A stretch of DNA of 64,000 nucleotides from Rhizobium sp. Root1334. GTDB taxonomy: Bacteria > Pseudomonadota > Alphaproteobacteria > Rhizobiales > Rhizobiaceae. The position numbers and the translations under genes are program-made. Positions 1 through 9,338 of the stretch are shown in pieces. The DNA lies in assembly GCF_001426665.1 (NCBI RefSeq), contig NZ_LMEY01000012.1, positions 310,001 to 374,000 on the forward strand, in the 5' to 3' direction. Positions within the stretch are counted from its first letter, which is position 1. Each line of letters opens with the position of its first letter. The notes beneath the pieces were generated by a model that was given only the letters and a program-made list of their open reading frames with translations, was not told where the DNA came from and searched no databases.

Positions 1-815
1 CCGGCGCCCGCCTTCAACCCAGCCGCAGCCGAAAGCCGTGCCGCCCCGGTCGAAAGCGACCCGCCTGAAAAGATTGCGAGATGGCCACGCTTGAATTTAT
101 GGGCCGAGGGATCAAGGATATGGGCCAGTCCGGCCCAGAGATGCGGGCCATTTTCGCAAAGCCCGCTTGTATGGTTGAGCAGAATACGTTCGGGTATGCC
201 GATATCGAACACCTCAAGACTGCCGCACAATGTGCGTCCCGGCAACAGCAGATGCCCCGGCTTTCGCGCCATGAATGTGACGGTATGCCCGGCTCGAAAG
301 CTCTCGCCGAGCACCTGCCCGGTGAGGCCATCAAGACCGGACGGCAGGTCAACAGCGATAACGGGAATTCCGGCCCGACCCACGGCCTGCATCACCAAAG
401 CTGCGTCATCCGGAACGGCACGGGACAAGCCGGCGCCAAACAAGGCGTCAATGACAACATCTCCAGGTTCGGGCTGGTAGGCCGCAAGTGTTTCAACACT
501 TTTTGCCCACTGCGCATGGGCGCGGGCTGCATCGCCCGTAAGGCGGGCGCTGCAGCCCAATGCGTGAACGGCGACCTCCGCGCCGCTTCGCTGCAACGCG
601 GCAGCGGCGATATAACCATCGCCGCCATTATTGCCAGGCCCGCAGAGAACGACAAACCGCAGCGCCTGTGGATAAAGCCGCAGGGCAGCTGCGGAAACGG
701 CCAGCCCCGCCGATGTCATCAATCCAAAACTGTCGATCCCGGATACTGCCGCATCGCTGTCGATCGCGGACATTTCCGTAGGAGTGATAATGGATACTGT
801 GCGGTCGAAGGACAT
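1..815 (-). CDS. nnr: Bifunctional NAD(P)H-hydrate epimerase/dehydratase, 5' part (runs off the left edge)
   Basis: The product repairs hydrated NADH and NADPH. The N-terminal YjeF domain epimerises NAD(P)HX, and a C-terminal ADP-dependent dehydratase domain, only begun here, dehydrates it. I translated the minus strand by hand: residues 1-271 read without a stop to the window edge. They include the glycine-rich GPGNNGGDGY motif near residue 59, the DALFGAG and AVDLPSG segments of the epimerase domain, and HKFKRGHLAIFSGG, which starts the dehydratase domain. The ATG at 815-813 is preceded by GAGG and by an in-frame TGA, so the start is firm. It is divergent from glnB, as is usual in rhizobia. 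The catalytic end of the dehydratase lies outside the window. Confidence 0.9.
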   Translation of the reverse strand, partial: MSFDRTVSIITPTEMSAIDSDAAVSGIDSFGLMTSAGLAVSAAALRLYPQALRFVVLCGPGNNGGDGYIAAAALQRSGAEVAVHALGCSARLTGDAARAHAQWAKSVETLAAYQPEPGDVVIDALFGAGLSRAVPDDAALVMQAVGRAGIPVIAVDLPSGLDGLTGQVLGESFRAGHTVTFMARKPGHLLLPGRTLCGSLEVFDIGIPERILLNHTSGLCENGPHLWAGLAHILDPSAHKFKRGHLAIFSGGSLSTGAARLSAAAGLKAGA

Positions 816-1490
<675 letters not shown>

Positions 1491-1550
1491 TCCGCCTAAC
1501 CGGTTCGGTTTAGGCCTACCTCGTCATCTCAAAAGAGGGACTTTCAAAAC

Positions 1551-2960
1551 ATGACGACTGCAAGTGATATCCTCAAGCAAATCAAGGAAAACGACGTCAA
1601 GTTCGTTGATCTGCGCTTCACCGATCCGAAGGGCAAGCTGCATCATCTGACCATGGACATCGGCTGTGTCGACGAAGACATGTTCGCCGATGGCGTCATG
1701 TTCGACGGCTCGTCGATCGGCGGCTGGAAGGCCATCAACGAGTCCGACATGGTGCTGATGCCGGATCCGGCGACCGTCCACATGGATCCCTTCTTTGCGC
1801 AATCGACGATGGTTATCGTCTGCGACATTCTCGACCCGGTCTCCGGCGAAGCCTATAACCGCGATCCGCGCGGCATTGCCAAGAAGGCCGAAGCTTACCT
1901 GAAGGCATCCGGCATCGGCGACACCGTCTATGCAGGCCCTGAACCCGAATTCTTCGTCTTCGACGACGTCAAATACAAGGCCGATCCGTACAATACCGGC
2001 TTCAAGCTCGACTCATCCGAGCTGCCGTCGAACGACGATACCGATTACGAGACCGGCAACCTCGGCCATCGCCCGCGCGTCAAGGGCGGCTACTTCCCGG
2101 TTCCGCCGGTCGATTCGTGCCAGGACATGCGCTCCGAAATGCTGACGGTGCTCACCGAGATGGGCGTCACCGTCGAAAAGCAGCATCACGAAGTAGCGGC
2201 CGCCCAGCATGAACTCGGCGTGAAGTTCGACACGCTCGTTCGCAGCGCCGACAAGGTGCAGATCTACAAGTACGTCGTCCACCAGGTCGCCAATGCCTAT
2301 GGTAAGACGGCAACCTTCATGCCCAAGCCCATCTTCGGCGATAACGGTTCGGGCATGCACGTCCACCTGTCGATCTGGAAGGACTCAAAGCCGCAGTTCG
2401 CCGGCGATGAATATGCCGGCCTGTCGGAGAGCTGCCTGTTCTTCATCGGCGGCATCATCAAGCATGCCAAGTCGATCAACGCCTTCACCAACCCGACGAC
2501 CAACTCCTACAAGCGTCTCGTTCCGGGCTACGAAGCCCCGGTTCTGCTGGCGTACTCGGCCCGCAACCGCTCGGCTTCTTGCCGCATTCCATTCGGCACG
2601 GGTCCGAAGTCCAAGCGCGTCGAAATCCGCTTCCCCGATCCGCTGGGCAACCCCTATCTCGGTTTCGCCGCCATGCTGATGGCCGGTCTCGATGGCATCA
2701 AGAACAAGATCCATCCTGGCAAGGCGATGGACAAGGATCTCTATGACCTGCCGCCGAAGGAACTGAAGAAGATCCCGACCGTCTGCGCTTCGTTGCGCGA
2801 GGCACTGGAAAGCCTGGACAAGGATCGCAAGTACCTGACCGCCGGTGGCGTCTTCGATGATGACCAGATCGATTCCTACATCGAACTGAAGATGGTCGAA
2901 GTCATGCGCTACGAAATGACCCCGCACCCGGTCGAATTCGACATGTACTACTCGGCCTAA
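1551..2960 (+). CDS. glnA: Glutamine synthetase type I
   Basis: It makes glutamine from glutamate, ammonia and ATP as a cytosolic dodecamer. At 469 residues it has normal GSI length. The N-terminal beta-grasp includes [11 protein letters not shown]. The catalytic domain carries the Glu-rich metal-binding segment EPEFFVF, the ATP-binding [10 protein letters not shown], and NRSASCRIP. The GlnE adenylylation tyrosine is present in DKDLYDLPP near residue 398, so activity is expected to be adjusted covalently downstream of the PII protein encoded just upstream. A GAGGGA ribosome binding site precedes the ATG. A strong terminator follows at 3007-3039. Confidence 0.98.
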   Translation: MTTASDILKQIKENDVKFVDLRFTDPKGKLHHLTMDIGCVDEDMFADGVMFDGSSIGGWKAINESDMVLMPDPATVHMDPFFAQSTMVIVCDILDPVSGEAYNRDPRGIAKKAEAYLKASGIGDTVYAGPEPEFFVFDDVKYKADPYNTGFKLDSSELPSNDDTDYETGNLGHRPRVKGGYFPVPPVDSCQDMRSEMLTVLTEMGVTVEKQHHEVAAAQHELGVKFDTLVRSADKVQIYKYVVHQVANAYGKTATFMPKPIFGDNGSGMHVHLSIWKDSKPQFAGDEYAGLSESCLFFIGGIIKHAKSINAFTNPTTNSYKRLVPGYEAPVLLAYSARNRSASCRIPFGTGPKSKRVEIRFPDPLGNPYLGFAAMLMAGLDGIKNKIHPGKAMDKDLYDLPPKELKKIPTVCASLREALESLDKDRKYLTAGGVFDDDQIDSYIELKMVEVMRYEMTPHPVEFDMYYSA

Positions 2961-3006
2961 CAGCCGGATTACGGTCCCGCCTTTGGTGGGTCCGGACGAT
3001 CAATGT

Positions 3007-3039
3007 AAAAAGCCGGATTCGCGAGAATCCGGCTTTTTT
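3007..3039 (+). terminator. Rho-independent terminator of glnBA
   Basis: A 10 bp stem, AGCCGGATTC/GAATCCGGCT (3011-3020 and 3025-3034), with a GCGA loop is flanked by AAAA on the left and followed by a T run. It ends glnA transcription and, through the A/T symmetry, may also serve the convergent minus-strand gene. Confidence 0.9.
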
Positions 3040-3060
3040 GTTCTTGGATTTTTGACCAGG

Positions 3061-4098
3061 TTATTGTTTTTTCAGCCGCTGTTTCAGCAGATTGAGATAT
3101 TCCTCGTTGCCGTCCTGCGCTTGTTCTGCTGCCGCTGGCGCCTTGCATGCAGGCTTGTAGTCGAGCGCCATGCCGGCCTTGACGCAGACGCCGACCTGCC
3201 AGCCGGGCGGCAGCGCCGTCAGATCGGCATCCTTCCATTTCGGATGGCCGCTCGCCTGCAGCTTGTCGAGATTGTTGAGGATAAGGTTGGAGAACTCCGA
3301 GACCGCCTTGCAGCTTTCGCGCTGATAGGCGTTGCGCTTGACGTCGTAATCATAGGTCATCATCACGGCCTTGACCGCGATCAGCTCGACCGGTTCCTTC
3401 TGGAAAGCATAGGTTCCACCGTCGATCCGCGACGGTGTGTAGGTCGCCAGAAGCGGCGCTTCGGTAATCGGCACGAGATGGAATTTCGCGCCGTCGATCG
3501 GATTGTTCTTGAACAGCGCTGCCGGTGCGCCGGCGACGTAGAAGAAGGCATCGATCTCACCAGCGAGAAGTTTTGGCAGGGCTGCGTCCGGATTGAGCGG
3601 CACCCGCTCTCCGGTCTTCACCTGCAGGATGTCGAGAACCAGCGAGGACGTCAGAAATGTGCCGCTGTCCTTGACGCCGACGGCCACTTTCTTGCCCGCC
3701 AGATCGCCCATGTCCTTGACATCTGTGCGGGCGAGAACATGGATTTCCTCATTGTAGAGCGGATACATGATGCGGACGCCACGAACGGCTTGCTGCACTT
3801 CCGGGTCATCGGCCTCGAATGTTTTCAGATATTCAAGCACATCGCTCTGGACGATGCCGAACTGGGTATTCCTGCTGTTGCGCACGCCGACGAAATTCTC
3901 GAGCGATCCAGCCGATTCCTTGACGTTGAGTGTCAGGCTGCAGGACTTGCCGAGGGCTGCAATATCGCGCCCGATCTGGATGTAGGTACCCTGCGGCCCG
4001 CCGGTCATGATGTTCTTTTCGAACTCGGCTGCCGATACCGGAGTAAGCGCGAGCGCTGTCAGCATCGTCGCGGCCACAAAAGCCTGTCGGAACATCAT
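3061..4098 (-). CDS. TAXI family TRAP-type solute-binding receptor
   Basis: This is a predicted periplasmic binding protein of the TAXI class, which normally feeds TRAP transporters for dicarboxylate-like substrates. A signal peptide (MMFRQAFVAATMLTALALT...SAA) is followed by the family's MTGGPQGTYIQIGRDIA segment, then FGIVQSDVL and the AGKKVAVGVKDSGT region. The ATG at 4098 follows GGGGAG and gives a clean signal peptide; longer in-frame starts do not. No TRAP membrane subunit lies in the window, so the receptor is an orphan here. It sits 44 bases downstream of a coiled-coil membrane protein gene, likely in one operon. The ligand is unknown. Confidence 0.85.
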   Translation of the reverse strand: MMFRQAFVAATMLTALALTPVSAAEFEKNIMTGGPQGTYIQIGRDIAALGKSCSLTLNVKESAGSLENFVGVRNSRNTQFGIVQSDVLEYLKTFEADDPEVQQAVRGVRIMYPLYNEEIHVLARTDVKDMGDLAGKKVAVGVKDSGTFLTSSLVLDILQVKTGERVPLNPDAALPKLLAGEIDAFFYVAGAPAALFKNNPIDGAKFHLVPITEAPLLATYTPSRIDGGTYAFQKEPVELIAVKAVMMTYDYDVKRNAYQRESCKAVSEFSNLILNNLDKLQASGHPKWKDADLTALPPGWQVGVCVKAGMALDYKPACKAPAAAEQAQDGNEEYLNLLKQRLKKQ

Positions 4099-4142
4099 GT
4101 TTCTCCCCGTAAGGCGACCGCCAAGCTGGCGGATACCGGTTG

Positions 4143-5174
4143 TCAGCAATCACTCTTGAAATCACGCATCAGGTTGCGCATCAGGACCAGCGGCACCTTG
4201 TCAAAGACGCTCTCCAGCGCATCCGTAACACAAGCCCCTGATACCAGCTGGTTTTTCAGCCGCTGCTTCTTCTCGTCATCTAGGAAACCCATGCCGCGCG
4301 TCGTGCCAATGATGTTGTCCACCATCAACCGGTCACGCGGCACCAATTCGACGCTTGGGGCCGGCTGACCAGTCTCCGGCACAGGCTTGCCGGTCACAGG
4401 CGCATTGGATGGCGTTTCGGCAGTCATTCCGGCTGCGGCTTCGAGTTGCTTTTGCAGCGCCTCAACTTTGCGGCGTTCTTCGCCAAGGCTCTGTTCCAGC
4501 GTCTTGATCTGCGCGTCGCGGGCAAGTTCAAGCGGCGACTTGAGTGCCGAAGGTTGTTTCCCGGCTTCCGTCACCTTCTGGTCCAATGCTTTTTGCGCTG
4601 CTATCGCATTGGCCGTTGCCTTTTCGAGACCCGCCTTCAAGCTGTTTAGCTGATTGTTCAGGGCAAGTTTGTCGGCGCCAAGATTTTGCGCCTGCGTTCT
4701 GGCGTCGGTAAGATCATCCCTGGCTGCGCTCAACTGCGCGTTCAGCCCGGCAATCGTCGCCGTAAAATCATCGGAGGCAGATTTGGACGCGGTCTTTTCG
4801 GTTAAAAGCAGTTTTTCAAGCGCCGAAATATCCGCATCGCGCTTGTCCAGCAGCCGGGTGAGCTTCGGAACCTCGTTCAGTTTCAGCTCGGCATAGTCTT
4901 TTTCCAACTCCTCGGCCCAGTTCCCGGAATTCTTTTTGAAATTGACGAGGTCGTTGTTCGCCTTGTCTCGCTGCGCCGTGACTTCGGCGAGTTCGGTTGT
5001 GAGTGAGGCCGTGCTGGTCTTCAACGCGGCAATTTCGGTTTGCATCGCCTGCCGGGCAAACCAGAAATAGCCACCGGCAGCAATCAGCGCCACGCAAAGT
5101 ACAGCCGGCAAGACGAGGCCGGACGAGCCGCGGCCGCGTGTCGCCTGTTGGTCCCTACCCCACTGATTGCTCAT
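4143..5174 (-). CDS. Membrane-anchored coiled-coil protein
   Basis: I do not recognise a named family. The 343-residue product has a polar basic N-terminus, one transmembrane helix at about residues 20-40, and a long Ala/Leu/Lys/Glu-rich coiled coil to about 250. A Pro/Thr-rich linker follows, then a compact C-terminal domain (about 275-343) with two cysteines (SGACVTD and the terminal SDC). Topology suggests a periplasmic coil and head. It lies directly upstream of the TAXI receptor gene and is probably co-transcribed, so the coil might be a partner for the receptor; that is inference only. Confidence 0.8.
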   Translation of the reverse strand: MSNQWGRDQQATRGRGSSGLVLPAVLCVALIAAGGYFWFARQAMQTEIAALKTSTASLTTELAEVTAQRDKANNDLVNFKKNSGNWAEELEKDYAELKLNEVPKLTRLLDKRDADISALEKLLLTEKTASKSASDDFTATIAGLNAQLSAARDDLTDARTQAQNLGADKLALNNQLNSLKAGLEKATANAIAAQKALDQKVTEAGKQPSALKSPLELARDAQIKTLEQSLGEERRKVEALQKQLEAAAGMTAETPSNAPVTGKPVPETGQPAPSVELVPRDRLMVDNIIGTTRGMGFLDDEKKQRLKNQLVSGACVTDALESVFDKVPLVLMRNLMRDFKSDC

Positions 5175-5309
5175 GCTTTATCCGCCACCGAAGAACTCCT
5201 CTTGTTTGAGGTACGATGATTTTCCCGGAGAGGCAAGCAACGGCGCGCGGCGACGCCGCCTTGCGTCTATCCATGACGTTTAGCGCCCGCGCCACGTCTG
5301 AGCGTAACA

Positions 5310-5337
5310 CTTGATGTTTGAGGAAAAACCACCACAT
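5310..5337 (+). promoter_or_regulatory. Possible RpoH (sigma-32) promoter of hspQ
   Basis: CTTGAT (5310-5315) and CCACAT (5332-5337) are separated by 16 bases. This loosely matches the alphaproteobacterial heat-shock consensus CTTGAA plus a C-rich -10 box. It is placed suitably for hspQ at 5360. It is a weak match, judged by eye. Confidence 0.35.
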
Positions 5338-5359
5338 ACTACAGCGAAAGGAACCTAAC

Positions 5360-5692
5360 ATGATGAAACAAAGAGACGCAAAATTTCAGATTGGACAGGT
5401 TGTTCGCCATCGCGTGTTTCCATTCCGTGGCGTCATTTTCGATGTCGATCCGGAATATGCCAACACCGAGGAATGGTGGAATTCAATTCCCGCTGAAGTC
5501 CGCCCGACCAGGGATCAGCCGTTTTACCACCTGCTCGCCGAGAATGAGGAAACGGAATACGTTGCCTATGTCTCCGAACAGAACCTCATTTCGGACGAGA
5601 GCGGAAAGCCCTTGCGTCATTCCCAAGTGAACGCATTTTTCGATCCGGAGACTGTCGGCCAGTACAAGCCGAAAGCGGTTGTCCAGCACTGA
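5360..5692 (+). CDS. hspQ: Heat shock protein HspQ (YccV-like)
   Basis: HspQ-type small proteins bind hemimethylated DNA in vitro and act as specificity factors for the Lon protease in enterobacteria; they are heat-induced. The 110-residue product contains the family core: KFQIGQVVRHRVFPFRGVIFDVDPEY, then WWNSIP, QPFYHLLAE and the YVSEQNL segment. I chose the ATG at 5360 because AAGGAAC precedes it at good spacing; an in-frame codon at 5318 has no ribosome binding site. A strong hairpin terminator follows at 5725-5765. It stands alone, divergent from the coiled-coil gene. Confidence 0.93.
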   Translation: MMKQRDAKFQIGQVVRHRVFPFRGVIFDVDPEYANTEEWWNSIPAEVRPTRDQPFYHLLAENEETEYVAYVSEQNLISDESGKPLRHSQVNAFFDPETVGQYKPKAVVQH

Positions 5693-5724
5693 GGTAAGCC
5701 ATCCGGTAAGGCTTTGCCTGAAAA

Positions 5725-5765
5725 ACAAAAAGCCGCCGCGAGATTGTCGCGGCGGCTTTTTGTTT
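5725..5765. terminator. Bidirectional rho-independent terminator between hspQ and the IalB-like gene
   Basis: The stem AGCCGCCGCGA/TCGCGGCGGCT (5731-5741 and 5747-5757) has a GATTG loop. It is flanked by an A-rich tract on the left and a T-rich tract on the right, so it works on both strands for the two convergent genes. Confidence 0.93.
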
Positions 5766-5779
5766 GATGGCACAGGCAA

Positions 5780-6418
5780 TCAGTTTGCGGTGGCAGCCTT
5801 CTGGGCGTCTTCCAACTTCTTGCGGGCGTCTTCAGCCTTCTTCTGCATTTCTTCCTGCAGCAGGCGCTGGCGCTCTTCGAGCTTGGACTGTTCGATCGGC
5901 TCGCCGTCGAAAACGCCGGTGAAGCCACCGAGCGAAATCTTGATCGGATTCGGCGCACGCTGGAAGTTAACCGACGTGAACACGACTTCGCCGCCCTTCT
6001 TCAGGCTGGCCAGAACGGCATCGCTGAGGGGCACTTCGGCAACGCACTTGTCAGGCATGCAGATAGCGTAGTCGAGCTTGGCGCCCTTGCCACCGTCGAT
6101 CTGCATCTGGATGCCCGGCGGGATCAGGCGTGCGGATGGAACCGACACCTGCAGAACCTTGCGGTTGACCTTGCCCTGAACGCTGATCAGGCCGACGGCA
6201 GTAATCAGCTGACCATTGCTGGCCGTCAACAGATTCTGCACGATGCAGACATCATTGTCTTCCTGCTTGGTGCAGACCTTGAACCAGCCCTGCGGCGGGC
6301 GGGCGGCGCCGGCAGCAGCCTGCTGTGCAAAAGACGCGGCCGGCATCGCGGCAACAGCAACTGCGCCGGCAAATGCCGACAAAGCAGCCTTTTTGGTGAA
6401 GTTCGACTTGAAGATCAT
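5780..6418 (-). CDS. Invasion-associated locus B (IalB) family protein
   Basis: This is a secreted protein of the IalB family, common in Rhizobiales and named after the Bartonella protein linked to erythrocyte entry; its molecular function is unclear. The 212-residue product has a signal peptide ending near residue 31 (PAASFAQQ). The domain has four conserved cysteines (WFKVCTKQ, NDVCIVQ, YAICMP, DKCVAE), presumably two disulfides. A charged Glu/Lys/Gln-rich helical tail spans about 175-212. The start is preceded by AGGAGAC. It is convergent with hspQ across a shared terminator. Confidence 0.9.
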   Translation of the reverse strand: MIFKSNFTKKAALSAFAGAVAVAAMPAASFAQQAAAGAARPPQGWFKVCTKQEDNDVCIVQNLLTASNGQLITAVGLISVQGKVNRKVLQVSVPSARLIPPGIQMQIDGGKGAKLDYAICMPDKCVAEVPLSDAVLASLKKGGEVVFTSVNFQRAPNPIKISLGGFTGVFDGEPIEQSKLEERQRLLQEEMQKKAEDARKKLEDAQKAATAN

Positions 6419-6702
6419 AATGATACCCGTCTCCTGAATTCCGGTGTCTGAGCGGTCTTAAAGACGCTCGTGATCAATGGTCAGCTGCCCGCTCTCCTGT
6501 TGGGCAAATGAGGCAATTGCATGACCCTCGTCTCCGGGAACACCTGTTACAGCGAGCGGCGACGGATATCCAGCCTCTCCGCCATTTTTTTGCATTCCGT
6601 CCTTGGGCCGGTATCGGCTTTTAAAGTATCGGTTGGTTGGAAATGCTGATCAACGTGTTAATTTGCCGTGATTCACGAGATGACGACAGCAGGAGGCGGG
6701 CT
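6419..6702. other. Divergent control region between the IalB-like gene and the peptide-binding protein gene
   Basis: No gene is supported in these 284 bases if the TTG start at 6703 is accepted. Promoters for both flanking genes must lie here. I see no clear consensus boxes. Confidence 0.4.
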
Positions 6703-8517
6703 TTGCGCGCATTATTTTTGGGTTTGATTTCGGTGCTAGCCACGCTTGGCACCGGTGTAGCTGCACAGGCAGAGCCGGTTCACGGCATCGCCATGCACGG
6801 CCAACCCGCCCTGCCCGCCGATTTCAAGAACTTCCCTTACGTCAAGCCGGACGTCAAGAAGGGTGGCCGCGTCTCCTACGGCGTGGTTGGTACGTTCGAC
6901 AGTCTCAACCCGTTCATTCTGAAGAGCATGCGCACCACAGCGCGCGGCATGCTCGACCCGGAATACGGTAACCTCGTCTATGATTCGCTGATGCAACGCT
7001 CGCGAGACGAAGCCTTTTCGCTCTACGGGCTGCTGGCCGAGACAGTGGAGTGGGATGACGACCGCACATTTATCCAGTTCAATCTCAATCCGAAGGCGAA
7101 ATGGGCCGATGGACAGCCGGTGACGCCAGAGGATGTCATCTTCACGTTCGAACTGTTTCGCGACAAGGGGCGCGTCCCGTTCAGCACGCGGCTTGCAAAG
7201 GTCGACAAGGTCGAGAAAATCGGCGAGCGCAGCGTCCGCTTTACATTCAACGACAAAGCCGACCGCGAATTCCCGCTTTTGATCGCCATGACACCGATCC
7301 TGCCAAAACATGCGATTGACGTTGCGACATTTGATCAGACCTCGCTCAAGTTCCCGCTCGGCTCCGGCCCCTATCGTGTAGCCGAGGTGAAACCCGGAGA
7401 GCGGATCGTCTACAAGCGCAATCCTGATTATTGGGCAAAGGATCTGCCGGCAAAGATCGGTTTCGATAATTACGACGAGATTTCCGTCGAATATTTCCTG
7501 CAGGATAATTCGCTATTCGAGGCCTTCAAAAAGGGTGAGATCGACATTTATCCGGAAGGCAGCCCAACAAAATGGGCGCGCAGCTACAATTTCCCGGCCG
7601 TCCAGTCCGGCAAGGTCATCAAGGACACGTTCACGCCGAAGACCCCGTCCGGCATGCTCGGTTTCGTCTTCAACACACGCCGGTCGATGTTCGAAAACCC
7701 GAAACTGCGTCAGGGCCTGGCATTGGTCTTTGATTTCGAATGGGCAAACAAGAATCTCTTTGACGGAGCCTATACCCGCACGCAAAGCTTCTGGCAGAAC
7801 TCGGGACTTTCCTATCTCGGTGTTGCTGCCGATAGCCGTGAACTGGGCCTTTTGGGCGACATACGAAACCGCATCAACCCATCGGTCCTCGATGGCACAT
7901 ACCGCCTGCCCGTGACCGATGCCTCGGGCCGCGACCGCAATGTGTTGCGTGAAGCCGTGACGCTGCTGCGTGAAGCAGGCTACGGTATCAAGGATGGCAA
8001 GATGCTCAGCGCGCAGGGCATACCGCTCGCCTTCGAGATCATGACCCAGAACGAGGGCCAGGAAAAACTGGCGCTGACCTATCAGCGTTCGCTCGCAGCA
8101 CTTGGGATTGCCGCATCCGTGCGTACGGTCGATGATTCGCAGTATCAGCAGCGCACCCAGTCCTTCGACTACGATATCATCATGAAATCGTTCCCCTCAT
8201 CGCTCTCTCCGGGCATCGAGCAGGTCACCTATTGGGGATCGCAGTCACGCGACCAGCAGGGCAGCTCGAATTTTGCCGGTGTCGCCGATAAGGATGTCGA
8301 TACGCTGGTCGACCATATCCTGCGCGCCGTCAGCGTCGAAGATTTTACGGCAGCCGTGCGAGCACATGATCGCCTGTTGGTTTCCAACTTCTATCTGGTG
8401 CCGCTCTACCATGTCGGCTCGCAATGGGTGGCGCGTGAAAAGCGGATTGGCCGTCCGAGTATCGTACCACTCTATGGCTACCAGTTGCCGGCATGGTTTG
8501 ACGAAACTGTGCAGTAA
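6703..8517 (+). CDS. Extracellular peptide-binding protein of an ABC transporter (SBP family 5, YejA-like)
   Basis: This is a predicted periplasmic receptor for oligopeptide import. The SBP_bac_5 signature is present: GGRVSYG, the LNPFILKS segment, WADGQPVTPEDVIFTFE and LPLGSGPYR-type motifs, and a C-terminal QLPAWFDETVQ like YejA. I chose the TTG at 6703 because AGGAGG sits six bases upstream of it and the product then begins directly with a signal peptide (RALFLGLISVLATL...AAQAEP), giving 604 residues. Starts at 6637 or 6643 lack a ribosome binding site and would put about 20 polar residues before the signal. No permease or ATPase genes are adjacent, so the partners are elsewhere. Confidence 0.85.
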   Translation: MRALFLGLISVLATLGTGVAAQAEPVHGIAMHGQPALPADFKNFPYVKPDVKKGGRVSYGVVGTFDSLNPFILKSMRTTARGMLDPEYGNLVYDSLMQRSRDEAFSLYGLLAETVEWDDDRTFIQFNLNPKAKWADGQPVTPEDVIFTFELFRDKGRVPFSTRLAKVDKVEKIGERSVRFTFNDKADREFPLLIAMTPILPKHAIDVATFDQTSLKFPLGSGPYRVAEVKPGERIVYKRNPDYWAKDLPAKIGFDNYDEISVEYFLQDNSLFEAFKKGEIDIYPEGSPTKWARSYNFPAVQSGKVIKDTFTPKTPSGMLGFVFNTRRSMFENPKLRQGLALVFDFEWANKNLFDGAYTRTQSFWQNSGLSYLGVAADSRELGLLGDIRNRINPSVLDGTYRLPVTDASGRDRNVLREAVTLLREAGYGIKDGKMLSAQGIPLAFEIMTQNEGQEKLALTYQRSLAALGIAASVRTVDDSQYQQRTQSFDYDIIMKSFPSSLSPGIEQVTYWGSQSRDQQGSSNFAGVADKDVDTLVDHILRAVSVEDFTAAVRAHDRLLVSNFYLVPLYHVGSQWVAREKRIGRPSIVPLYGYQLPAWFDETVQ

Positions 8518-8616
8518 CGTGGAATTGGCGGCGGTATACTTTTGGTAACGCATTGAAAGCGCAAAACGCTGCGCCTATGTCGCTGTTCAACGATATTCCG
8601 CGCAAGGAGCAAGTGC

Positions 8617-9282
8617 ATGAACCATGTCAATATCGACGTCGTCTCGGACGTCGTCTGCCCCTGGTGCTATCTTGGCAAGGCGCGGCTCGATCAGGCGATC
8701 GCGAATGTCGCCGGCGATGTCCTCGTCACGGTTAACTGGCGGCCGTACCAGCTCAATCCGGATCTGCCGCAGGAAGGCGTCGATCACAAGATCCATCTTG
8801 CCGAAAAGCTTGGCGGGCAGGCAGCGGTGGATCGCGCCCATGAAATGCTGGCCGGCCTTGGTGAACAGGACGGAATCGCCTTCAATTTTGATGCCGTGAA
8901 GATCAGCCCCAATACGCTTGATGCCCACCGCCTGATCCGATGGGCACTGACCGAAGGCGGCGACACCCAGAGCGAAGTTGCCACCTTATTGTTCAAGGCG
9001 AATTTCGAAGAGGGCCGCAACATCGGCGATCACGCGGTATTGCTGGACATTGCAACCGAGGCCGGCCTCGACCGCACAGTGATTGCCGCACTGCTTGCGT
9101 CGGATGCGGACAAGGACGCGGTTTCCGAGGAAATCGATATGGCCCGCGGCATGGGCGTCACCGGCGTTCCCTGTTTCATCATCGACAGTAAATATGCCGT
9201 CATGGGCGCACAGTCGGTCGAAGTTCTGGAGGATGCACTGCGTGACGTCGCCAAGATGAAGGACACGTCGCAGATCAATTGA
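8617..9282 (+). CDS. DsbA family oxidoreductase, FrnE-like
   Basis: This is a thioredoxin-fold protein with an inserted helical domain, related to FrnE of polyketide clusters and to bacterial oxidative-stress disulfide isomerases. It has 221 residues. The CPWC active site is at residues 14-17 (SDVVCPWCYLG), and the cis-proline segment is GVTGVPCFII near residue 182. No signal peptide is present, so it is cytoplasmic. AAGGAG precedes the ATG. A shared terminator at 9301-9330 separates it from convergent mfd. Its substrate is unknown. Confidence 0.92.
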   Translation: MNHVNIDVVSDVVCPWCYLGKARLDQAIANVAGDVLVTVNWRPYQLNPDLPQEGVDHKIHLAEKLGGQAAVDRAHEMLAGLGEQDGIAFNFDAVKISPNTLDAHRLIRWALTEGGDTQSEVATLLFKANFEEGRNIGDHAVLLDIATEAGLDRTVIAALLASDADKDAVSEEIDMARGMGVTGVPCFIIDSKYAVMGAQSVEVLEDALRDVAKMKDTSQIN

Positions 9283-9300
9283 GGCCTAATCCGCACAGCA

Positions 9301-9330
9301 AAAAGCCGCGCAGAATTTTGCGCGGCTTTT
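9301..9330. terminator. Bidirectional terminator between the FrnE-like gene and mfd
   Basis: The stem AAAAGCCGCGCA/TGCGCGGCTTTT (9301-9312 and 9319-9330) has a six-base loop. The A and T tracts on both flanks suit termination on either strand. Confidence 0.92.
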
Positions 9331-9338
9331 GTTTGCGA

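Noticed and set aside
2983-4368. A 461-codon plus-strand open frame
   Set aside because: It runs antisense to the TAXI receptor gene, which has a signal peptide and family motifs; the plus-strand product has none.
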